The notes under the pieces: model-generated
Told to the model about the DNA's origin: nothing
Seen by the model: the letters and a program-made list of their open reading frames with translations, nothing else
The model's database searches: none
Position numbers and translations under genes: made by a program
Assembly: GCA_027013265.1 (NCBI GenBank)
Contig: JALUXQ010000024.1
Span: 1-21,587, forward strand
DNA: 21,587 nucleotides
Direction: 5' to 3'
From: Campylobacteraceae bacterium
GTDB taxonomy: Bacteria; Campylobacterota; Campylobacteria; Campylobacterales; Sulfurospirillaceae
Part shown: positions 15,200 through 21,587 of the stretch, one piece after another
How positions within the stretch are numbered: position 1 is the stretch's first letter
Layout of the letters: every line of letters begins with the position of its first letter

Positions 15200-16426
15200 C
15201 TACCTATCTATTTCACCAAAGACTATATTTGAGTTGCCGATGATTGTTACAACATCTGCCAAATAGTGTCCAGGAAGTAATTCTTGTAAAATACTTGTGT
15301 GCCAAAAACTAGGGGCTCTTAGTTTTAACCTATATGGATATGCTCCACCTTGAGAATTTATATAAAATCCAAGCTCGCCTTTTGGAGACTCAGTCGGAAC
15401 ATATACCTCTCCCACAGGAGGTCTCATACCTTGTGTTACTAAAACAAAATGTTGCATAAGTGAGTAGTTTTGAGTCATGATCTGCTCTTTTGGAGCTGAG
15501 ATGTACTGCGGAGCATGAGCTAAGATCTCTGGTTCACTATCGTAGTACATAGGTATCACTTGCCTTATGATTTTTATACTCTGTCGCATCTCTTCCATAT
15601 GGAGCTTATATCGTCCGTAACTATCACAAGTGTCACTCACAGGAACATCAAACTCAACTTCATCATAGAGTTCATAAGGCTCCTCTTTTCTGATGTCCCA
15701 TGCAATTCCACTTCCTCTTAGCATCGGACCACTACAACCCCATGATTGAGCCATTTGTGGAGTGATGATGCCCACATCTTCTAGTCTCATCTTCCAAATT
15801 CTATTTTGATCAATCAACCCCTCATAATCAGCTATATCATCTGGCAGTTTATCCAAAAATTTACTCAATTTTGTTATCCAATGCTCTGGCAAATCAAGAG
15901 GAACTCCACCAATTCTAACTGAAGAGTGGGTAAGCCTAGCACCACAATAGTCCTCTATCAAATCCATCGCATACTCTCTTTCTCTAAAAGCATACAAGAA
16001 GATAGTCATAGCCCCTACATCAAGTGCATGAGTAGCTAACCAAAAGAGGTGGGAAGTTATACGATTTAACTCTAAGAGCATCATTCTTATGGTTTGGGCT
16101 CGTCTTGGAATTTCAAGCCCTAAAAGTGTTTCAACTGCATGTGCAAAACCGTAATTGTTTGAACTAGCAGCTATATAATCCATCCTATCAGTTGTTGGTA
16201 GAAATTCATTGTAAATCATATTTTCCGCCATCTTCTCCATACCTCGATGTAGATATCCGATGTCAGGAACTGCTTTTGTCACCATCTCGCCATCAAGTTC
16301 CAATATCAATCTTAATTGACCATGTGCACTTGGATGTTGAGGCCCAAAGTTTACGATCATAGTATTGTCATCTCTCTCAAAAACTAGATTTTCAAAAAAT
16401 GGCTGTAATCTATTTACTTTTTGCAT
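15200..16426 (-). CDS. nuoD: NADH-quinone oxidoreductase subunit D (quinone site)
   Basis: The 49-kDa subunit that forms the quinone-reduction pocket with NuoB, 408 residues. GPQHPSAHGQLRL (28-40) includes His35, and DRMDYIAASSNNYG includes Tyr84; these correspond to the quinone-binding His38 and Tyr87 of Thermus Nqo4. GYLHRGMEK and the C-terminal GNSNIVFGEIDR are family hallmarks. The hydrogenase-type nickel cysteines are absent, as in all complex I. It is separate from nuoC, not fused as in E. coli; the nuoC stop and the nuoD ATG are one base apart. Confidence 0.97.
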   Translation of the reverse strand: MQKVNRLQPFFENLVFERDDNTMIVNFGPQHPSAHGQLRLILELDGEMVTKAVPDIGYLHRGMEKMAENMIYNEFLPTTDRMDYIAASSNNYGFAHAVETLLGLEIPRRAQTIRMMLLELNRITSHLFWLATHALDVGAMTIFLYAFREREYAMDLIEDYCGARLTHSSVRIGGVPLDLPEHWITKLSKFLDKLPDDIADYEGLIDQNRIWKMRLEDVGIITPQMAQSWGCSGPMLRGSGIAWDIRKEEPYELYDEVEFDVPVSDTCDSYGRYKLHMEEMRQSIKIIRQVIPMYYDSEPEILAHAPQYISAPKEQIMTQNYSLMQHFVLVTQGMRPPVGEVYVPTESPKGELGFYINSQGGAYPYRLKLRAPSFWHTSILQELLPGHYLADVVTIIGNSNIVFGEIDR

Positions 16427-16427
16427 A

Positions 16428-17228
16428 TCAAGGTCTCTCTTTTAAGATTTTACTATCAGATTTTTTCAAACTCTTAACCATGAAAATTCCACCATCTTCC
16501 TGGTAGTCGGTTTTAACAATATCTTCTGAATGTTTCTCGCCAAAAGGAACCTCGTGGTGAATTCTAGAAAAGTTATAGGTATCATTCTCATCAACCCTTG
16601 AACTGTCTCTGTTCTCAGGACCTATGACATCACGGTACTCTTTCCCAAAGATCTTATCTATCTCATACCAACTAGCCTCTTCATCACCATGTAGTGGATA
16701 AGTTTTGCGAAGTGGATGTCCAAACCAATCTTCTGGCATCAAAATTCTCTTCATATAGTGGTGTCCCGTGATAATTACACCAAACATGTCATACATCTCT
16801 CTCTCGCCCCAGTCAGCGCTTTTATAGATAGTTGAAACGGTTCTGATTTGCTCTTTCTCTTTTATGAAAAACTTAACTCTTGCTCTTTTTCTCTTTGATG
16901 TCGATAACATTTGATAAAAAATCTCAAACTCTCCTTTTTTATCAAGCCAATCAACTGCACTCAACTCACTTAAGAAGTTGTATTCTAATTCATCTCTTAA
17001 ATAAGCCAAGACTTCAACATTTTGATTAGCGTCTATATATACGATTAATTGCCCTCTTTGTATATATGCCTCTTTTATATCAAATTTAGTTTTTAGTTTT
17101 GCTACATCATTAGCAAATATCTCATCACTTAAGACATCCTCTTTAGGAATCTGTGGAGCAACCCAAAAACGATTTGTATAGTATGGTTTTTTTTGTACAT
17201 TTTTTTTATCTACATATTTTCTCATCAT
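16428..17228 (-). CDS. nuoC: NADH-quinone oxidoreductase subunit C (30-kDa)
   Basis: Soluble subunit of the connecting module, 266 residues, without cofactor. The signature is ADWGEREMYDMFGV followed by HYMKRILMPEDWFGHPLRKTYPL, the classic 30-kDa subunit pattern. An N-terminal extension of ~35 residues (KYVDKKNVQKKPYYTNRFWV) and a C-terminal tail of ~70 residues, rich in charged residues, flank the core. The ATG at 17228 overlaps the nuoB stop by four bases (ATGA); the next ATG at 17225 would also work. AAAGG lies upstream. Confidence 0.95.
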   Translation of the reverse strand: MMRKYVDKKNVQKKPYYTNRFWVAPQIPKEDVLSDEIFANDVAKLKTKFDIKEAYIQRGQLIVYIDANQNVEVLAYLRDELEYNFLSELSAVDWLDKKGEFEIFYQMLSTSKRKRARVKFFIKEKEQIRTVSTIYKSADWGEREMYDMFGVIITGHHYMKRILMPEDWFGHPLRKTYPLHGDEEASWYEIDKIFGKEYRDVIGPENRDSSRVDENDTYNFSRIHHEVPFGEKHSEDIVKTDYQEDGGIFMVKSLKKSDSKILKERP

Positions 17229-17734
17229 ACCAACCTTTTAGGTTTTAGTTTTCTTGATGCACTCTCTTTTCTAATTTTCTTTTGTAGAAGCATCAGTGCG
17301 TATTGAAGTGTTTCAGGACGAGGTGCACAACCTGGTAGATAGATATCTACTGGAATTACTCTGTCAGCTCCTTGAACCGTAGCATAAGTGTTAAACATAC
17401 CGCCTGTATTTGCACAACTTCCCATGCTGATAACCCACTTTGGCTCTGTCATTTGGTCATATAGTCTTCTTAAAAATGGCGCGTGTTTTTTTGTAAGAGT
17501 GCCAGCTATTATTAAGACATCTGATTGTCTAGGGCTTGCTCTAAAAATTGTTCCAAACCTATCAAAATCATATCTGCTAGCTCCTGTCGCCATCATCTCA
17601 ATCGCACAACATGCCAAGCCGTAAGTCATAGGCCACAAAGAGTTACTTCGTCCCCATTGAACCAATTTATCAACAGTTGTAAGCGCTACGGGAAGCCCCG
17701 CTTCACTCAAATAATTTATTTTATGCTGTGCCAT
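17225..17734 (-). CDS. nuoB: NADH-quinone oxidoreductase subunit B (cluster N2)
   Basis: PSST-type subunit that holds the terminal [4Fe-4S] cluster N2 next to the quinone. All four ligands are visible in the 169 residues: the tandem Cys42-Cys43 (LACCAIEMMA), Cys107 (MGSCANTGG) and Cys136 (PGCAPRPE). The ASRYDFDRFG and FRASPRQSDVLI segments are typical. The C terminus is basic (RKESASRKLKPKRLV). It overlaps nuoA by 19 bases, the second-longest overlap in this operon, so translation from nuoA is probably coupled. Confidence 0.97.
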   Translation of the reverse strand: MAQHKINYLSEAGLPVALTTVDKLVQWGRSNSLWPMTYGLACCAIEMMATGASRYDFDRFGTIFRASPRQSDVLIIAGTLTKKHAPFLRRLYDQMTEPKWVISMGSCANTGGMFNTYATVQGADRVIPVDIYLPGCAPRPETLQYALMLLQKKIRKESASRKLKPKRLV

Positions 17735-18114
17735 TCAAGCGCTCCTTTTTTCCAAGCATATACAAAACCGATAGCTAGTAATCCTATAAAAAGTATCATT
17801 TCAGTAAAGCCAAACCAGCCAAGTATTGTAAAATCTATCGCCCATGGAAACATGAAGATAATCTCCACATCAAATAGTATAAACAGAAGTGCAAAGAGAT
17901 AGAATTGTGCAGAAATCTTATTTGGTTGTTTTGTGACTTCTGGACCACATTCATAAAGACTTAACTTGAGTTTTTCATTGTCTAATCTTGCCATTCTTCT
18001 GCTGACTATTCGAGCCAATACTGATATGCCATAAAAAACTACAGAGGCAAATATCAACAGAAAGAAAGCACCAAAATATGGGTGAGTAAAATCCATATGC
18101 GACATCTGTGTCAT
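17716..18114 (-). CDS. nuoA: NADH-quinone oxidoreductase subunit A
   Basis: First gene of the operon: a three-helix membrane subunit (132 residues) near the quinone channel. After an N-terminal hydrophobic helix (~13-35) comes a basic loop and the conserved LYECGPEV motif, then two helices (~70-90 and ~100-122). AGAAGGA lies 6 nt before the ATG at 18114, which favours this start over the internal ATGs at codons 4 and 7. Confidence 0.95.
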   Translation of the reverse strand: MTQMSHMDFTHPYFGAFFLLIFASVVFYGISVLARIVSRRMARLDNEKLKLSLYECGPEVTKQPNKISAQFYLFALLFILFDVEIIFMFPWAIDFTILGWFGFTEMILFIGLLAIGFVYAWKKGALEWHSIK

Positions 18115-18149
18115 GGAAAATCCTTCTTAATTATTTTTTAAATTATCAA

Positions 18150-18160
18150 ACTATATACAT
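18150..18160 (-). promoter_or_regulatory. Candidate -10 region of the nuo promoter
   Basis: On the minus strand ATGTATATAGT contains a TATAGT hexamer preceded by TG two bases upstream. It would start transcription about 30 nt before nuoA. Other hexamers in this very AT-rich 135-base gap (GATAAT just downstream, TATAAA near 18190) are alternatives, so the choice is weak. No terminator is visible for the ATPase gene upstream, so read-through into nuo is also possible. Confidence 0.3.
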
Positions 18161-18249
18161 CTCTTAAAATGTGATTAATAATAATCGATTTTATAATGGT
18201 ATTAAAAATATCTTTTAAACTTGCTTAGAGAAGTATGTTGTTGAAAAAT

Positions 18250-19986
18250 TTAACCTTTCATAAAGCCCATAAGCTTCTCTTCACCAAAAGCACCTTTAAG
18301 TTCTCTATCTATACTGCTTTTAAAGTCTTCAATCGTAAATATCGCCTCATCTTTTATGGCAACTCTTAGAGCTGTATTTTTAAGAACAACTTTCATCTGC
18401 CCTCCACTCAATGGATATGATGCTAGAGTATTGATATCAAAATCTTCACTATATGCCGCACTTTCGGGTAGCATTTTTCTCCAAAGTTCTAGTCTTTGTT
18501 TTAAATTTGGCTTAGTAAACTCTATCTTATAGTCAAATCTCCTTGAAAATGCGGGGTCAATACTCTCTAGCAGATTTGTAGTTGCGATTAAGATACCCTC
18601 AAACTTCTCTATCTGCTCTAAAAATATATTTTGCATTTGATTGTGCATCTTATCTGCACTAGAGTTTGAACCAACTGAACGGGAACTTAAAAATTGGTCT
18701 GCCTCATTTAACAAAAGTAGAGGTTTACTCTTTGTTTTTGTGCATAAGTCTTTATAGGTATCAAAGATATTTCTGACATTTTTTTCACTCTCACCTATAT
18801 ATTTTGATAAAATCTTTGAGCAATCAAAACTAAGAACTCTTTTTTTCATAGTCTTTCCCATAGATAGTGCTGTCATAGTTTTGCCAGTTCCAGGAGGTCC
18901 ATAGAAGATGACTTTAGCATCTATCCCGCTTCGCCTCTCTTTTACTCCCCACTCTCTAAGCAGTTTTAGAACACTATAATCTGTTTGTTTCAACAAAAAT
19001 TCCAAAACTTCTCTGGTTTTTGGATGCAGTACAACATCATCCATCGTAGTTTTTGGGTCAATCAACTCAAATATATCTTGTTGCTCTATAAGCATATCAA
19101 GTTTGATTTTTTTACTCTTTTTTGCTTTATGTGGGTGCATTATCTTTTGCAAAACTTCTTCGCTGATAAAAAAGCTTCTAGTCACCCCGCTAAAGCTAGA
19201 GAGCATCTCATCATAATCAATCAGCATTGATTCTATCAGTTTGGAGCCATCTTCAAGCAGTGAGCGATTTTTCATCTTTTCATAATCATCAAAGCTGATC
19301 AGATTTATCAAAGTATTCATGTCTCTTAAACTCTCAAACTCGCCTGCATACTCCTCTTTTAAGAGTGCTAAAAATATAAGCTGTTCTTTAGGGCTTAAAT
19401 CATGCTCTTTAAATATAGAGTCCACAACCATCTCCTCTTTTGTGATTTCAACTCTTTTGTCTATGGTTGTCTCTATGTTTTGGAGTATATTTTTTACCCT
19501 ACTGATTCCTGGTGAACTGCTCGTTACACTCTGTTTCATATATGAGAGTTTTTGGTATAAATCTATCCTTGAAAATTGGTCTTTTAGATACTCTAAGTGG
19601 TCAGCATATGGTGTAATCTCAGGCAAATCAAGCTCTATATTTCCCTCTTCCAAAATCTTCAAAAAAGATGGGGTAAGCATTATGACACTATTTAAAAGCT
19701 CAAGATTTGAGATAGCAGGAGTATTTGTCTGCAAAAGATTTTCTTGTGCAACCCAACCCTGCTCCATCAAACTTTTCACAAGTGGCAAGAAGTTTAAAAA
19801 CTCATACTTTTTAGCACTACATATAGCTTTTAGAAGGTCTAGCACAACTAATTGAGTTTGACCCTCTATAAACTCTTTAGTTAGGTGTTTTAGTATGATG
19901 GCTTCATCTTTTGAACACTTTATATAGTTAAAAATCTTGGAGTCATCTATGCTTTTATTTTCTAAAAAATCAATCAGGTATCTCAC
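18250..19986 (-). CDS. AAA+ ATPase with helical N-terminal region, substrate unknown
   Basis: A 578-residue soluble protein. The C-terminal ~230 residues are one AAA+ module. Walker A is GPPGTGKT (363-370) and the pore-loop candidate is KYIGES (395-400). Walker B reads LLLLNEAD (423-430), with Asn427 replacing the usual Asp before catalytic Glu428. Sensor 1 is ATTN (468-471) and the arginine finger region is SRRFD (481-485). A sensor-2 helix follows SGGQ (~527-530). The first ~320 residues are mostly helical with no motif I recognise. No protease domain is present, so it may be an unfoldase or remodelling factor like other COG0464 proteins. It starts with GTG, overlapping the ligase stop by one base (TAGTG); AAGGGG lies 13 nt upstream, rather far. 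The shared operon suggests a link with the ligase. Confidence 0.85.
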   Translation of the reverse strand: MRYLIDFLENKSIDDSKIFNYIKCSKDEAIILKHLTKEFIEGQTQLVVLDLLKAICSAKKYEFLNFLPLVKSLMEQGWVAQENLLQTNTPAISNLELLNSVIMLTPSFLKILEEGNIELDLPEITPYADHLEYLKDQFSRIDLYQKLSYMKQSVTSSSPGISRVKNILQNIETTIDKRVEITKEEMVVDSIFKEHDLSPKEQLIFLALLKEEYAGEFESLRDMNTLINLISFDDYEKMKNRSLLEDGSKLIESMLIDYDEMLSSFSGVTRSFFISEEVLQKIMHPHKAKKSKKIKLDMLIEQQDIFELIDPKTTMDDVVLHPKTREVLEFLLKQTDYSVLKLLREWGVKERRSGIDAKVIFYGPPGTGKTMTALSMGKTMKKRVLSFDCSKILSKYIGESEKNVRNIFDTYKDLCTKTKSKPLLLLNEADQFLSSRSVGSNSSADKMHNQMQNIFLEQIEKFEGILIATTNLLESIDPAFSRRFDYKIEFTKPNLKQRLELWRKMLPESAAYSEDFDINTLASYPLSGGQMKVVLKNTALRVAIKDEAIFTIEDFKSSIDRELKGAFGEEKLMGFMKG

Positions 19987-21545
19987 TATTTTTTAAAATC
20001 CCCTTTAGTAATCTGCTCTTTTAAAACTCTTTTGAGAACCTTTCCTGTCGCATTTTTTGGCAACTCTTCTACTATGTATATATTTTTAGGGAGCTTAAAG
20101 TTTGCAAGATGAGATTTGAGGTATTTTTTTATAGCCATTTCATCAAGGTTTACATCCTCTTTTGGCTGGATAAATGCCACTACCTCTTCATCATTTGCTT
20201 CATTTCTGATGCCAACTACCGCAGCACTATCTACGCCTTCAAATTTAGCTATCCACTCCTCTATCTCTCTTGGATATATGTTTATGCCTTTTGAGATAAT
20301 CAAATCTTTTTTTCTATCTACTATATATATGTAGCCCTCACTATCTATCTTTCCCAAATCTCCAGTCTTTAGCCATCCGTTTATGATGGTTTCATCTGTG
20401 GCATCTGGTCTGTTTAGATAGCCTTGCATAACATTGTCACCACTAACGATAATCTCGCCTATATCTCCATTTGGCAACTCAACCATCTCTTCATTTACGA
20501 TTTTTACCGTATATCCTGGAAGCGCAGGTCCTACTGAGAGGGGTTTTTGTTTTTCAAATGTATTAGCAGCGACGACAGGAGAGCATTCACTCAGTCCGTA
20601 ACCCTCTATCAGAGTTGATTTTTTAAATTTTTTACCAAATTCATTTAATGAGGCTTCGCTAAGAGGGGCTCCACCTGAGATAAAGAGTCTCACTTTGTTA
20701 AAAAACATAAAATACCAAGGAATCTTTGCCTTAAGAAGCGCATTATATAGAGTTGGGACTCCCAAAAATACCGTTACCCTTTTTAAAAGCACTTGCTTTA
20801 GAACATTTGCAAATGGAAATACAGATTTGACGATAACCATAGATGCTCCAGCAAACAGAGGCAACAAGACTGTGGTTGAGAGAGTGAAAGAGTGAAACAT
20901 CGGCAAAAACACAACAAACCTGTCTTTGTTTGTAACACCAAAAACCTCAACTGCTCCAACTGAATTTGACAGTATATTTCTAAAGCTAAGCATCGCACCT
21001 TTTGGATGACCAGTTGTGCCAGAAGTATAGATGATACAAGCCAACTCATCAAGCGTAGGCAGACTCTCGGGCTCATCATCTCCAAGTGCAGTCGCATCCA
21101 TCTCCGCGAAACTGTAGTTATTTTCATCTAAATCATCATACTGCTCACTCCAAACGATCTTTTCTATCTTTGTGGTTTGAAGCAAATATTTTGTCTCTTT
21201 CGCAAAAGCTGGCGCGCAGATAAGAAGCTTAGCTTCGCAATCATTTAGTATATACTCAAACTCACCTTTTTTTAAAAAAGTGTTTATAGGTATGGCGATT
21301 GCTCCGATTTTAGTGATAGCGAAAAATGAAACTACAAACTCGATAGAGTTGCCAACGATGATGGCAACTCTATCTGTTTTTTTTATTCCACTAAACTCTA
21401 AAAACCTAGCAAAAGTATCAATATCCTGTTTGAGCTTAAGATTGGATATCTTGCGATCATCCATAAATAAGGCAATCTTTTTGGGATTATCCTTAGCATT
21501 GCTTTGGATAATCTCATAAAAATTTTGATACTTATACTTAAGCAT
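19986..21545 (-). CDS. AMP-dependent acyl-CoA synthetase (FadD-like long-chain fatty acid:CoA ligase)
   Basis: Activates a carboxylic acid, probably a fatty acid, to acyl-AMP and then acyl-CoA. The 519 residues contain the full ANL-superfamily motif set: P-loop YTSGTTGHPKG (173-183), GYGLSE (315-320), TGDLG (394-398), the hinge DRKKDLI (410-416), SKGINIYP (418-425) and catalytic Lys502 in ATGKVLKR. It lacks a signal peptide and has the usual length for soluble bacterial ligases. Chain-length preference cannot be read from the sequence; a role with medium-chain or aromatic acids is possible. The ATG at 21545 has no clear ribosome site. A TATAGC or TATAAG hexamer just upstream might be the promoter, but the gene lies too near the right edge to judge. 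Confidence 0.9.
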   Translation of the reverse strand: MLKYKYQNFYEIIQSNAKDNPKKIALFMDDRKISNLKLKQDIDTFARFLEFSGIKKTDRVAIIVGNSIEFVVSFFAITKIGAIAIPINTFLKKGEFEYILNDCEAKLLICAPAFAKETKYLLQTTKIEKIVWSEQYDDLDENNYSFAEMDATALGDDEPESLPTLDELACIIYTSGTTGHPKGAMLSFRNILSNSVGAVEVFGVTNKDRFVVFLPMFHSFTLSTTVLLPLFAGASMVIVKSVFPFANVLKQVLLKRVTVFLGVPTLYNALLKAKIPWYFMFFNKVRLFISGGAPLSEASLNEFGKKFKKSTLIEGYGLSECSPVVAANTFEKQKPLSVGPALPGYTVKIVNEEMVELPNGDIGEIIVSGDNVMQGYLNRPDATDETIINGWLKTGDLGKIDSEGYIYIVDRKKDLIISKGINIYPREIEEWIAKFEGVDSAAVVGIRNEANDEEVVAFIQPKEDVNLDEMAIKKYLKSHLANFKLPKNIYIVEELPKNATGKVLKRVLKEQITKGDFKK

Positions 21546-21587
21546 ATTAGAACTTATATTTAGATGAAGCTATACTGAATCCTAGCA

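Noticed and set aside
17716..17734. 19-base overlap of nuoA and nuoB as a possible misplaced nuoB start
   Set aside because: The nuoB N terminus MAQHKINYLSEAGLP looks natural, and the nuoA C terminus is of normal length, so a true overlap with coupled translation is the simpler reading.
19319..19855. Plus-strand open frame of 178 codons opposite the AAA+ ATPase gene
   Set aside because: It is antisense to a gene with clear AAA+ context. Its product is Ser/Phe-rich, as expected from the complement of an AT-rich coding frame, and it has no motif or neighbour support.

Overview
The window is an AT-rich stretch of a Campylobacterota (formerly Epsilonproteobacteria) chromosome. Three things support this. 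The 14-gene respiratory complex I operon lacks NuoE and NuoF and has two lineage-specific genes in their place. The operon is followed by a large TPR protein with the position and length of the flagellar motor protein PflA, matching the nuoN-pflA order known from Campylobacter and Helicobacter. The UbiA-type prenyltransferase resembles MqnP of the futalosine menaquinone pathway. I cannot fix the genus; a free-living relative such as Sulfurimonas is plausible.

Layout, left to right. 1-675 (minus): 5' part of an mqnP-like gene, cut by the window edge and carrying an apparent frameshift at its fifth codon. 747-1595 (plus): miaA, divergent from mqnP. 1610-3997 (minus): pflA, converging on miaA. 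3998-4323: a 326-base gap holding the pflA promoter, a perfect 22-bp inverted repeat next to a possible mobile-element motif, and the nuo terminator. 4324-18114 (minus): nuoA, B, C, D, two unusual genes in the E/F positions, then nuoG, H, I, J, K, L, M, N, tightly packed with many 1-26 nt overlaps. 18115-18249: the likely nuo promoter. 18250-19986 (minus): an AAA+ ATPase. 19986-21545 (minus): a FadD-like acyl-CoA ligase, overlapping the ATPase gene by one base.

How it works together. NuoB, C, D and I form the connecting arm to the quinone site. NuoA, H, J, K, L, M and N form the proton-pumping membrane arm. NuoG carries the distal iron-sulfur clusters. No flavin/NADH-binding NuoF is encoded here, so electrons probably enter from reduced ferredoxin or flavodoxin, as proposed for Campylobacter jejuni and Helicobacter pylori. 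MqnP would help make the menaquinone that complex I reduces, and PflA is a structural part of the flagellar motor that spends the proton gradient.

The most interesting signal is that the 278-residue protein in the NuoF position aligns with the C-terminal half of the adjacent NuoG. It looks like a duplicated, cofactor-free NuoG domain rather than any form of NuoF.
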